Shown here piece after piece: positions 1 through 7,020 of a DNA stretch of 34,699 bases. The notes under the pieces are model-generated. The model had not been told where the DNA came from, did not search any database, and worked only from the letters and a program-made list of their open reading frames with translations. The DNA comes from Candidatus Acidulodesulfobacterium acidiphilum (GTDB lineage: Bacteria; SZUA-79; Acidulodesulfobacterales; Acidulodesulfobacteraceae), in NCBI GenBank assembly GCA_008534395.1, contig SHMQ01000021.1, positions 1 to 34,699 of the forward strand, read 5' to 3'. A program made the position numbers and the translations under genes. Position 1 is the first letter of the stretch. The number at the start of each line of letters is the position of its first letter.

Positions 1-4
1 TTAC

Positions 5-80
5 TGGTGGGCTGTGTCGGGATCGAACCGACGACCTACTGATTAAGAGTCAGTTGCTCTACCGATTGAGCTAACAGCCC
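5..80 (-). tRNA. tRNA-Lys (anticodon CUU), CCA encoded
   Basis: Read on the minus strand, this folds as a complete cloverleaf of 76 nt including an encoded CCA. The acceptor arms are GGGCTGT and ACAGCCC. The anticodon stem is ACTGA/TCAGT around the loop CTCTTAA, which gives anticodon CTT and decoding of AAG lysine codons. The T arm carries the usual GGTTCGATCC. It is transcribed away from the rest of the window. Discriminator base is A. Confidence 0.95.
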
Positions 81-158
81 GAAAATATTTATTGAAAATG
101 CGGCAAAATATTAATGCCTATCAATTATATACTATTTTTATTTTTTTAGTCAATTTTT

Positions 159-186
159 TTAACAATATTTTTATTAATGATATACT
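159..186 (+). promoter_or_regulatory. Predicted sigma-70 promoter of the phosphoribosyltransferase gene
   Basis: A -35 element TTAACA (159-164) and a -10 element TATACT (181-186) are separated by 16 bp. Each matches the consensus at five of six bases. The start codon follows about 75 bp downstream, with GGAGAA ahead of it. In DNA this AT-rich chance matches are common, so confidence is moderate. Confidence 0.45.
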
Positions 187-261
187 TATAAATAGATATT
201 ATGAAAATATAAAGAGTATTATAATGATGAGGCGGGTAAAAAGATTATCCGGAGAAATTAT

Positions 262-933
262 ATGATATTTAAAAACAGGATAGAAGCGGGGAAACTGCTT
301 GGAGAAAAGTTGTCGGCGGAGAAATTCGGCGGCGGAAATACCGTGGTTATTGGTTTGTTAAGAGGCGGAATTCCAGTTGCTTATGAAATAGCGGCAATAT
401 TAAAATCACCGTTAGACGTGGCGTTGGTAAGAAAAATAGGTGCGCCTAATCAGGAAGAGTTGGCCATAGGGGCGGTAGTAGACGGAAAATCGCCGAAAGT
501 TTATCTTAACGAATCTCTTATATCGCGCATTAATATCCCTGCGGGATACTTAGGGCGCATGGAGAAGATTAAACTTAAAGAAATAAGGGAAAGGGAAAAA
601 ATATACAGGCAGGGAGCCGAAAAGATTGATGTAAGCGGCAAAACGGCTATAATAGTGGATGACGGCATTGCTACCGGAGCGTCTGCCATGGCGGTAATAG
701 AAGCAGTTAAGGATGAAAAACCTGCGAAAATAATCGTAGCTGTGCCGGTTATAGCCGCCGATACTATGAGAGAATTAAGGAAAGTCGTCGATAAAGTAGT
801 AGTTTTAAGCGCTCAGGAAGAGTTTTACGCGGTTGGGGAATTTTACGAAGATTTCAGCCAGACGACGGACGAAGAGGTGTTATATCTTCTGCAAAAATCA
901 AAAAATAGCATAAATTTTATAAACACAAATTAA
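262..933 (+). CDS. Phosphoribosyltransferase (COG1926-like PRTase)
   Basis: This 223-residue cytosolic protein is a type I phosphoribosyltransferase of the stand-alone COG1926 kind. The PRPP-binding loop is clear: VDDGIATGAS at residues 132-141, preceded by hydrophobic strand residues. A conserved N-terminal GLLRGGIPVA (31-40) and VRKIGAPNQEELAIGAV (56-72) are also typical of this group. The family transfers or releases ribose-5-phosphate using PRPP, but its substrate is generally unassigned, so I give no gene symbol. The ATG has GGAGAA about 5 nt upstream. It stands alone, divergent from tRNA-Lys and separated by more than 200 bp from the next gene, so it is probably monocistronic. Family assignment is secure and the substrate is unknown. 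Confidence 0.85.
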   Translation: MIFKNRIEAGKLLGEKLSAEKFGGGNTVVIGLLRGGIPVAYEIAAILKSPLDVALVRKIGAPNQEELAIGAVVDGKSPKVYLNESLISRINIPAGYLGRMEKIKLKEIREREKIYRQGAEKIDVSGKTAIIVDDGIATGASAMAVIEAVKDEKPAKIIVAVPVIAADTMRELRKVVDKVVVLSAQEEFYAVGEFYEDFSQTTDEEVLYLLQKSKNSINFINTN

Positions 934-1042
934 TTATATAAAATAGTTTAAAAGAAGATAAACTAAGTTTAACTTTATTTTAAATTCATATTCTTAAAAT
1001 AATATCGATAAAATTTATGAATTCTGAATTATTATTATAGAA

Positions 1043-1059
1043 TTGTGACTTAAATCAAT
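1043..1059 (+). promoter_or_regulatory. CRP/FNR-type operator-like site upstream of the DUF59 gene
   Basis: The 17-mer TTGTGACTTAAATCAAT has a CRP-like left half (TGTGA) and a degenerate right half (TCA), within an outer AATTG...CAATT dyad. A TAAACT hexamer at 1081-1086 could be the -10 box. That would place the site's centre near -41, the position of a class II activator. A nearly identical site in the same orientation precedes the hemerythrin operon on the minus strand (4173-4189), which is the main reason to believe it. Confidence 0.6.
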
Positions 1060-1150
1060 TTAAACTTTTTTTGAATTTGATAAACTTTATATTAAAAGGA
1101 AGTAAAAAATAAAATCGAATAGATTTAAAATTTTAATATAGGAGTTTATC

Positions 1151-1459
1151 ATGGCGGAATTTAATGAAAAGGACGTATTGGAAAAATTAAAAGGCATTAT
1201 AGACCCTGAGCTTGAAGTAAATATAGTCGATCTTGGGCTGGTATATAAAATCAATTTAAATCAAACAGGCGGCGTCTGTTTAGATATGACTTTAACGGCA
1301 AAGGGCTGTCCTATAAGCGACGTTATAAAATATGAGGTAGAGGAGGCAGTTAAAAGCATTCCAGGCGTTAACGGCGTAAAAGTAAATTTCGTTTGGGAGC
1401 CGGAATGGAATCCTTCGATGATTAAGACCGATGCCCTAAAAAGACTTAAAACGCATTAA
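1151..1459 (+). CDS. DUF59/MIP18-family metal-sulfur cluster assembly factor
   Basis: This 102-residue protein consists of one DUF59 (MIP18, SufT/PaaD-like) domain. The family signature DPE is at 18-20, followed by NIVDLGLVYKI (24-34). The conserved cysteine lies in KGCP (residue 53), and the C-terminal GVKVNFVWEPEWNPSMI is typical. Members help mature or repair Fe-S or other metal centres in the cytoplasm. An RBS GGAG lies 7 nt before the ATG. The gene sits alone ahead of a membrane protein (86-bp gap) and downstream of a CRP/FNR-like site. Stand-alone DUF59 genes often accompany DUF2249 and hemerythrin genes in nitric-oxide or redox-stress clusters, which fits here. Which target it serves is not visible. 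Confidence 0.88.
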   Translation: MAEFNEKDVLEKLKGIIDPELEVNIVDLGLVYKINLNQTGGVCLDMTLTAKGCPISDVIKYEVEEAVKSIPGVNGVKVNFVWEPEWNPSMIKTDALKRLKTH

Positions 1460-1545
1460 TTTTTTTAATAACGCGGTATGCAAAAAATTGCCGGTATAAA
1501 ACAAAATATAACAAAAGCATAAAAAAAGGACGGTAAATAAAATAT

Positions 1546-2802
1546 ATGAATACAACGGATAGTTCTATAGAAATAGCATTAAAACATATAAAAACCGCGC
1601 TTATTTTTTTGCCGGTTTTTTTCATAGTAATGTTTTTTGATTATAAGAGTTTTAACGGATATTTTTTTATGAATAATAAAATAATAGCCCTTACGCACAT
1701 ATTTACGCTTGGTTTTTTGCTCATGGTAATTATGGGTGCTTCTTATATGCTTTTGCCTGTGGCGCTCGGCGTGAAAATTGCTTACGAAAAGCTTTTTATT
1801 CCGGTTTATTACGGATACGTAATTTCTTTATTGCTTTTCGTTATTGGAATGCATTATCTCTGGAGCGCTATGATAGCCGCGGGCGGCATCCTCCTTTTTA
1901 TATCGGTTTTAACATATAATATAAACATTTTGATAAGTATAAAGAAGGTAAAAAAATGGGATTATTCTTCTTTGGGAATAGCATTTTCGTATTCTTATCT
2001 GCTTATAGGATTGTCCGTAGGACTGTATTTGGCTTTAACTTTTTATTTTAAAATAGGGCTGAACATTTACGATATATTGCAAGACCATATTTATCTTATG
2101 TTCATAGGTTTTGTCATAATGCTTTTTATAGCCGTTTCATACAGGCTGCTGCCGATGTTTTATATGACTAAAGCGCCGGATAATTTATACTGGAAAACGG
2201 ATTTAACCGTTATTAACGCAGGAATTATCGCAATGCTCGCATCTTCGTTTTTTGGAAACGTGTCCGCCGTTCATATTTATTTAAATGAAGCCGGAGGATG
2301 GCTTTTAGGTGCGGGTATCCTTGTGTACTGCTATATATTTTTTAGCCTTATGTTAAAAAGGCTTAAAAAAAAGTTCGATATTACGACGTTTTATCTATAC
2401 GCCGGCATTATATTTTTAGTTGCGGCGGTATTTGCCGGTCTGATTATAAATATCGTTCCGCAGGAAAAATTATTCGTATTAATCGGCATAAACGGCGATT
2501 ATTATCTTTATTATATATTCGCTTTTTTAGGACTGTTCAGCTTTGCCGGAATGGTAATTATAGGTTTCCTGCATAAAATATTTCCGTTTCTTATAAGCCT
2601 TAAATCTTTTGAAAAGGCAAAAAAAGGAGCGTACGGTAAACTGTTTTCGGATTTGAAAACTAAATATTTTGAATACGTAATATTTGCAATGTTTCTGGCA
2701 GGCTCTATTCTTTGGATATTTTATTTGGTACAGCTTTCCGCTGCAGTTCTTTTTGCGGCATCTATACTGCTTATGCTGCATATATTTTCTATGGGCTGGT
2801 AA
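1546..2802 (+). CDS. Polytopic membrane protein, heme-copper oxidase subunit I / NnrS-like
   Basis: This 418-residue protein is almost entirely hydrophobic, with roughly 11-12 membrane segments and no signal peptide. I see a repeated helix signature: His51-I...GF...M.G.SY.LLP (51-71), His181-I...GF...A.SY.LLP (181-203), and a third looser copy ending GFLHKIFPF (340-348, His343). Spaced histidines near helix ends and pseudo-threefold repeats are features of the heme-copper oxidase subunit I/NnrS superfamily, so heme or metal binding is plausible. It is not a normal terminal oxidase: no second subunit or cytochrome c gene is adjacent. It follows the DUF59 gene and faces a hemerythrin/DUF2249 pair, which suggests a role in NO or oxygen handling. 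The start has GGACGG about 12 nt upstream. The superfamily call is inference from motifs. Confidence 0.6.
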   Translation: MNTTDSSIEIALKHIKTALIFLPVFFIVMFFDYKSFNGYFFMNNKIIALTHIFTLGFLLMVIMGASYMLLPVALGVKIAYEKLFIPVYYGYVISLLLFVIGMHYLWSAMIAAGGILLFISVLTYNINILISIKKVKKWDYSSLGIAFSYSYLLIGLSVGLYLALTFYFKIGLNIYDILQDHIYLMFIGFVIMLFIAVSYRLLPMFYMTKAPDNLYWKTDLTVINAGIIAMLASSFFGNVSAVHIYLNEAGGWLLGAGILVYCYIFFSLMLKRLKKKFDITTFYLYAGIIFLVAAVFAGLIINIVPQEKLFVLIGINGDYYLYYIFAFLGLFSFAGMVIIGFLHKIFPFLISLKSFEKAKKGAYGKLFSDLKTKYFEYVIFAMFLAGSILWIFYLVQLSAAVLFAASILLMLHIFSMGW

Positions 2803-2819
2803 GAAAAACAGTAATTTAA

Positions 2820-2866
2820 AAGGCGATAACGGCATCAAATTTGAATTTTGACGCCGTTATCGCCTT
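2820..2866. terminator. Hairpin terminator between convergent genes
   Basis: A perfect 14-bp stem, AAGGCGATAACGGC (2820-2833) with GCCGTTATCGCCTT (2853-2866), can be extended inward by TCAAA/TTTGA past one mismatch. It lies 18 bp after the rightward membrane-protein gene and about 100 bp after the stop of the leftward DUF2249 gene, so it probably serves both strands. The T-run after it is weak on either strand. Confidence 0.7.
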
Positions 2867-2966
2867 GATTTATTCTTTATATTATTAAGTTTATCTCTGT
2901 CGCCGTTATTGAGTTACTGCCAGTTATCTTTGTACCTGTTCTATTTTTATCTTTTCCTCTTATTTC

Positions 2967-3506
2967 TTATTTCCAAATTTTTATCTTATAAAGGTCGTCC
3001 GCAGTTTCTTCCGTCAAGAATTTATATCCGGCGTCTTTTAATCTTGGATATAGATGCACAGGTTTTCTTTCGTGTATTATATGTATCGTTTCGTCGTTCT
3101 TTAAGTTTTCCAGAGCCGCAAATATTTTTAAAAGAGGCTGAGGCGGCTCAAGCCCTCTAACGTCAAGTTCAATAATATTCTGCTTGTGCGCAAGGTTTTT
3201 TAAATCCTCGTCGTCGAATTGATTTTCGTCTGCCCCTTCGAAAACTTTTATCGGTTTTATGTCGCCGCCGCTTCTAAAAAAAATTATTTCGAATCCTTCA
3301 GGCATATTATTGGTTATATGTTCAAAGCCCTTGTTTTTTAAAACCGAATAAAGCGGAAAAGGTTCGAAACTGTTAATTAAAACAAGAGCTTCTGCTTCAT
3401 TTAAATTATTAACCGCTTCCATTATTTTTTTAAACGGATCGTTTCCGCTTTTAATGTCTTCCCTTACGTCGAGCGTTATTTTTTTTAAGTCCGTTACGTC
3501 TTTCAT
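2967..3506 (-). CDS. Tandem DUF2249-domain protein
   Basis: This 179-residue cytosolic protein carries a clear C-terminal DUF2249 domain (about 110-179). It has ELDVRGLEPPQPLLKIFAAL, then HIIHERKPVHLYPRL, then KFLTEE. An N-terminal copy (about 8-75) has the same plan: ITLDVRE..., ALVLINSFEPFPLYSVLKNKGFEH. The domain adopts a TusA-like fold and its biochemistry is unsettled. Its genes recur beside hemerythrins, NnrS, nitric oxide reductases and DUF59 genes. An RBS AAGGAG precedes the ATG. The gene lies 70 bp downstream of the hemerythrin gene on the same strand, almost certainly one operon driven from about 4140. The first copy lacks the PPxP and HERxP residues of the second and may be structural only. 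Confidence 0.85.
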   Translation of the reverse strand: MKDVTDLKKITLDVREDIKSGNDPFKKIMEAVNNLNEAEALVLINSFEPFPLYSVLKNKGFEHITNNMPEGFEIIFFRSGGDIKPIKVFEGADENQFDDEDLKNLAHKQNIIELDVRGLEPPQPLLKIFAALENLKNDETIHIIHERKPVHLYPRLKDAGYKFLTEETADDLYKIKIWK

Positions 3507-3576
3507 AATATTATATTCTCCTTATTTTTTAAAAAAATTAAATTTAATTTTCTGTATTAATTATAACGTTAAGGTA

Positions 3577-4056
3577 TTAATTAATCGTAATCATTTTTTT
3601 CATAATATCCTGTTTTTCGTTCTGACCGAGCTGCATTTCGGCAATCTGAAACAATATACCGTCTTCTTTGTCTTCATGTTCGGATAAAAGCTCTATCAAT
3701 GCTTTCCCTGCAGACGCTATGGACTTATAATCTTTACTTCCCATTTTTTTATTTAAATCGCCGGTTAACTCTCTGCAGCTATTATGTTCTATAAGCATAA
3801 CGTTTATAGGACCAGTTTCAATGCCTATATAATTGCCCAAAATAGGAAATAAAGCATCTTCCTCTCTTTTAAAGTGCAATTCGACGTCTTTATCTAAATA
3901 CTCGGATATTTCATTAAGTTCCGAATCTGTAACGCCGTTAGGTATTTTTTTTAAAAAATTTTCAAATTTACTTAAAGCGGTTCTTATTTCGGTATGCTCT
4001 TCTCTTAAAGCGTCAAGAGGATTAAGTTCAGCATCTTTTTCGGTATACGTATTCAT
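3577..4056 (-). CDS. Hemerythrin HHE-domain protein
   Basis: This 159-residue protein is a single four-helix hemerythrin-like domain, likely carrying a non-heme di-iron centre that binds O2 or reacts with NO. Candidate ligands fall at the expected spacing: His21 (LREEH), His61 and Glu65 (ELHFKREED), His91 (IEHNSCREL), and His127 with an acidic residue near 131-132 (LSEHEDKED). A strong RBS AAGGAG is placed 6 nt before the ATG. It is the first gene of a two-gene minus-strand operon with the DUF2249 gene. A CRP/FNR-like site and TAAAAT -10 box lie upstream. It lacks the N-terminal ScdA-like domain and the cysteine pair of RIC/YtfE iron-sulfur repair proteins, so direct assignment to RIC is not justified. 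Oxygen sensing or storage is an alternative to NO detoxification. Confidence 0.9.
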   Translation of the reverse strand: MNTYTEKDAELNPLDALREEHTEIRTALSKFENFLKKIPNGVTDSELNEISEYLDKDVELHFKREEDALFPILGNYIGIETGPINVMLIEHNSCRELTGDLNKKMGSKDYKSIASAGKALIELLSEHEDKEDGILFQIAEMQLGQNEKQDIMKKMITIN

Positions 4057-4146
4057 AGTTTCTCCTTGTTTAGTTTAATTATTGCTTATATATATTTGAA
4101 TATTCCGCATCTTTTAGCATCTTTTGGTTTTTTTATTATGTATATT

Positions 4147-4152
4147 ATTTTA
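4147..4152 (-). promoter_or_regulatory. -10 box of the hemerythrin-DUF2249 operon
   Basis: Read on the minus strand this is TAAAAT, a five-of-six match to TATAAT. It puts the transcription start near 4140, about 84 nt before the hemerythrin ATG. The CRP/FNR-like site at 4173-4189 is then centred close to -41 and replaces a -35 element, which is the layout of class II activated promoters. Confidence 0.5.
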
Positions 4153-4172
4153 TCATAAAACTAATTTATAAC

Positions 4173-4189
4173 ATTGACTAAAGTCACAA
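4173..4189 (-). promoter_or_regulatory. CRP/FNR-type operator-like site upstream of the hemerythrin operon
   Basis: On the minus strand it reads TTGTGACTTTAGTCAAT. It differs from the site at 1043-1059 at two of 17 positions and has the same orientation towards its gene. An inner GACT-TT-AGTC dyad is visible. The distance to the -10 box differs by only one base between the two copies. Together they suggest one regulator of the CRP/FNR superfamily (FNR-, DNR- or HcpR-like) for both operons; the regulator gene is not in the window. Confidence 0.62.
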
Positions 4190-4255
4190 ATTAAATTTAT
4201 TAATTTAATAAATTATAAATAACTTAACGGTTTATTTTTTTATGCAGAAATAGAA

Positions 4256-4307
4256 AATGAAAATTCCCCGCATATAGTATTTAATAAATATGCGGGGAAT
4301 TTTCATT
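4256..4307 (-). terminator. Hairpin terminator downstream of nrdJ
   Basis: A perfect 20-bp stem (4256-4275 paired with 4288-4307; core AAAATTCCCCGCATAT) closes a 12-nt AT loop. It lies 78-129 bp past the nrdJ stop, in the 328-bp space between nrdJ and the hemerythrin gene. A smaller hairpin (GACCGTTT...AAACGGCCGTC) lies at about 4322-4347, nearer to the stop. No strong T-run follows on either strand, so it could also be a 3'-end-stabilising structure. Apart from these hairpins and the hemerythrin promoter I see no gene in 4057-4384. Confidence 0.6.
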
Positions 4308-4384
4308 CGGATTGTTTTACCCGACCGTTTCTCTAAACGGCCGTCGGATTATATTAATTATGCTATATAATTATAATTATTACA

Positions 4385-6835
4385 TCAGCCGCAATCGGAA
4401 TAGCCGCAGTCTAAACATACCGTACATCCTTCGGCATGCTTAAGATTTGAGCCGCCGCAGGAAGGACATGCGCCCCTTCCTTGAACGGTATGGTTTTTAG
4501 AATGTGTGCCGACGGGGTTTGCAGATGATTCTATTAACGGTTTTTTTGCGTCGGATGATAGATTTTCACAAGAAGTTATTTTTTCTTTAAGGCTTTTTTC
4601 TAAAGCTTTTCCTATCGCATCTGCGCAGGAATATATAATATTGCCGCCGAAACCGTATGGAATGTTACATCTTATGCCTTTTAGCTGGTTTATTATTTCT
4701 TCCGCGCCTATTCCCGACCTTAACGCAAGGCTTACCATTCTTCCAGTGGATTCGGTTTGCGACTGAGCGCAGCCGCCTGATTTGCCGATGGAGTTAAATA
4801 TTTCGAAAGGATTACCGTTTTCGTCGTAGTTGATTGTAACGTACATGGGTCCGCATCCCGTGACGGTTTTAACTGTTACGCCCCTTATTATATCTGGACG
4901 TTTTCTTGGTTCTATCTGCCCGCCGCTTTTTTGGTCCGATGTTTCTTTTGTTTCTTTTTCGTGAGAACTTCCGGAAGAACCAGCGGTCAATACCTGCTCT
5001 CTCGAACCGTCCCTATATACGGTTATGCCTTTTAAATTAAGATTAAAGGCAAGGGTGTAAACCTCTTCTATATCTTCTTTTTTAGCGTAGTTAGGAAAGT
5101 TGACCGTTTTACTCACCGCATTATCGGTAAATTTTTGAAAAGCCGCCTGAGTCATAACGTGCCATTTCGGCGTAATATCATGCGACGTTATAAATATTCT
5201 GCTTAAATATTCGTATTCTTTTTCAGTTAATAAATCCGCAATATCTTTTTTGTAAGTTTTTCCGAGACTGCCGTTTTTCGCTATATAATCTATTAATTTA
5301 TCGGAATACGCGCCCATTGATTCCAAAACCGTTTTAAGATTTTTATCCGTTTCTATTAATCTTTGTTTATCCAGTACGCGCCTTTCGTAAGCCAATGCGA
5401 AAAGCGGTTCTATGCCGCTCGAAGCGCCGCCTATCATACTTATAGTGCCTGTAGGCGCTATTGTCGTGGTAGTGCCGTTTCTCATAGCTTTATATCCTTT
5501 TTCTTCCCATAAAGAGCCTTTAAAATTCGGAAAACTGCCGCGTTCGGTTCCAAGCTCTTCTGATTTTACTTTAGACTCCTTATCAATGAAGCCCATGATA
5601 TTTTCGGCTATTTTAAGCGCAAGTTCGCTGTCGTACGGTACGCCCAATTTTATAAGAGTATCGGCATATCCCATTATTCCAAGCCCTATTTTTCTGTTGG
5701 AAAGCGTCATTTCTTTAATTTTTTCTAAAGGATAACGGTTTTTTTCTATTACGTTATCTAGAAAATGAACGGCTGTATGAACGGTTTGTTTAAGTTTATC
5801 GAAGTCTATGTAGCTGAGGTAACCGTCAATGATATCGTCCGGATTGCTTTCAAGTTTTTTCAGATATTCCGCAAGATTAGCCGCGTCTTGTTTAATTTTG
5901 TTTTCCTTAACGAATTTTCCGATGTTAATAGACCCTAAGTTGCACGATTCGTAAGCGACTAAAGGTTGTTCCCCGCAAGGATTTGTCGCTTCTATTTTTC
6001 CGGCATTCGGTACCGGATTTAGTTTGTTAATCCTGTCGATAAACACGATCCCAGGTTCGCCGCTCGACCATGCCGTTTCGACGATTAAATCAAAAACCTC
6101 TTTCGCGTTTAAATATTTAGTAATTTCGTTATTCCTTGGGTTTTTTAACGGATAGTCTTCATTTTTTAAAGCATGATTCATAAAATCTTCCGTTATTGCT
6201 ACTGAAATATTAAAATTGTTTAATTTTGACGTATCTTTTTTCGAGGTAATAAAATCTATTATATCGGGATGGTCTATCCTTAAAATGCCCATATTGGCGC
6301 CCCGCCTCGTTCCTCCCTGCTTAATAGCTTCGGTTGCGCTGTTAAATACCTGCATAAACGAAACCGGACCGCTTGAAACCCCTTTAGTAGAATGCACGGT
6401 ATCGTTTTTAGGCCTTAAAGACGAAAAAGAAAAACCGGTTCCGCCGCCGCTCTGATGTATAAGCGCCGTATTTTTTATAGTTTCGAATATCGACTCCATA
6501 GAGTCTTCGATTGGCAGTACGAAGCAAGCCGAAAGCTGCTGCAGAGGCCTTCCCGCATTCATTAATGTAGGCGAATTGGGAAGAAATCGAAGGGAAGACA
6601 TTTCTTCAAAAAAAATATTTGCCGTAGTTTTAGCATCTTGTTCGGATTTGCCGTAATTTAAGTCTGCCGACGATATGTTTTCGGCGACTCTCTTAAAAAG
6701 TCCTGTTACGGTTTCGATAATTTCGCCCTTCTCGTCTTTAGCCAGATATCTTTTTTTCAGGACGGTAACCGCATTTTCCGAAAATTTTTCCGTAAGCGGG
6801 TCGTTGCTTAAAATATCCGAATTTTGTTTTTTCAT
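4385..6835 (-). CDS. nrdJ: Adenosylcobalamin-dependent (class II) ribonucleotide reductase
   Basis: This 816-residue enzyme reduces ribonucleotides to deoxyribonucleotides using a radical generated from adenosylcobalamin, so it needs no oxygen. The key cysteines are visible: Cys104 (LSACF) and Cys298 (ESCNLGSIN) as the redox pair, and Cys287 with Glu289 in NPCGEQPL as the thiyl-radical site. The phosphate-binding TTTTIAPTGTISM also is present. A TSCPD domain follows (GPMYVTINYDENG, GGCAQSQTESTGR). A C-terminal zinc ribbon with four CxxC-like cysteines (ACPSCGG...GCTVCLDCGYSDCG) ends the chain, as in many bacterial NrdJ. The ATG has GAGGAG just upstream. No class I or III genes are nearby. Two NrdR-box-like palindromes and a TTGACA -35 lie in front, indicating NrdR control. 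It is monocistronic. Confidence 0.97.
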   Translation of the reverse strand: MKKQNSDILSNDPLTEKFSENAVTVLKKRYLAKDEKGEIIETVTGLFKRVAENISSADLNYGKSEQDAKTTANIFFEEMSSLRFLPNSPTLMNAGRPLQQLSACFVLPIEDSMESIFETIKNTALIHQSGGGTGFSFSSLRPKNDTVHSTKGVSSGPVSFMQVFNSATEAIKQGGTRRGANMGILRIDHPDIIDFITSKKDTSKLNNFNISVAITEDFMNHALKNEDYPLKNPRNNEITKYLNAKEVFDLIVETAWSSGEPGIVFIDRINKLNPVPNAGKIEATNPCGEQPLVAYESCNLGSINIGKFVKENKIKQDAANLAEYLKKLESNPDDIIDGYLSYIDFDKLKQTVHTAVHFLDNVIEKNRYPLEKIKEMTLSNRKIGLGIMGYADTLIKLGVPYDSELALKIAENIMGFIDKESKVKSEELGTERGSFPNFKGSLWEEKGYKAMRNGTTTTIAPTGTISMIGGASSGIEPLFALAYERRVLDKQRLIETDKNLKTVLESMGAYSDKLIDYIAKNGSLGKTYKKDIADLLTEKEYEYLSRIFITSHDITPKWHVMTQAAFQKFTDNAVSKTVNFPNYAKKEDIEEVYTLAFNLNLKGITVYRDGSREQVLTAGSSGSSHEKETKETSDQKSGGQIEPRKRPDIIRGVTVKTVTGCGPMYVTINYDENGNPFEIFNSIGKSGGCAQSQTESTGRMVSLALRSGIGAEEIINQLKGIRCNIPYGFGGNIIYSCADAIGKALEKSLKEKITSCENLSSDAKKPLIESSANPVGTHSKNHTVQGRGACPSCGGSNLKHAEGCTVCLDCGYSDCG

Positions 6836-6842
6836 AATCGCT

Positions 6843-6858
6843 CCTCAATATATAGATA
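6843..6858. promoter_or_regulatory. NrdR box-like site 2 (nrdJ proximal)
   Basis: The 16-mer CCTCAATATATAGATA contains the full NrdR core CWATATATWG. It matches 11 of 16 positions of the published consensus (ACACWATATATWGTGT). Its centre is 31 bp from that of site 1, leaving a 15-bp gap, the arrangement usual for NrdR box pairs. It overlaps the nrdJ Shine-Dalgarno (6841-6846), so it would also mask early transcript or leader DNA. Confidence 0.6.
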
Positions 6859-6873
6859 ATATTTTTTATTTCT

Positions 6874-6889
6874 ATACAATATATTGTAA
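6874..6889. promoter_or_regulatory. NrdR box-like site 1 (promoter core)
   Basis: ATACAATATATTGTAA contains the perfect 12-bp palindrome ACAATATATTGT (6876-6887). It matches the NrdR box consensus at 13 of 16 positions. It covers the likely -10 region of nrdJ, so binding would block RNA polymerase. NrdR is a nucleotide-sensing repressor of RNR genes in most bacteria; its own gene is outside the window. Confidence 0.7.
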
Positions 6890-6898
6890 TTATTTTTT

Positions 6899-6904
6899 TG
6901 TCAA
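6899..6904 (-). promoter_or_regulatory. -35 element of the nrdJ promoter
   Basis: On the minus strand this is a consensus TTGACA. The -10 is less certain: TATTGT lies 17 bp and TATATT 15 bp downstream, both inside NrdR-box-like site 1. Transcription would start about 30-40 bp before the nrdJ ATG. Confidence 0.5.
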
Positions 6905-7020
6905 TAGATTTTTTTAAAAAAAAGATTTATAATTTAAAAATATATAAAATCCAAATAAATAAACTAAAGATAAACCAAGAAACGCTAAAAAAAATAAAAT
7001 CGGAGGAACTCAGGTTTATA

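Noticed and set aside
2909-3160. Small plus-strand open frame opposite the DUF2249 gene
   Set aside because: It is antisense to a well-supported DUF2249 gene and shows no RBS or recognisable domain.
3537-3600. TTAATTA...TAATTAA inverted repeat between hemerythrin and DUF2249 genes
   Set aside because: Seven-base AT-only arms are expected by chance in this composition; no terminator or operator can be argued.
3577-4056. Calling the hemerythrin gene a RIC/YtfE iron-sulfur repair protein
   Set aside because: The N-terminal ScdA-like cysteine domain is absent, so only the generic hemerythrin assignment is supported.
6898-7020. Upstream extension of TolQ to an ATG at 6898
   Set aside because: The extra 41 residues are lysine/isoleucine-rich junk, overlap the nrdJ -35 region, and lie before a GGAGGA site that fits the ATG at 7021.
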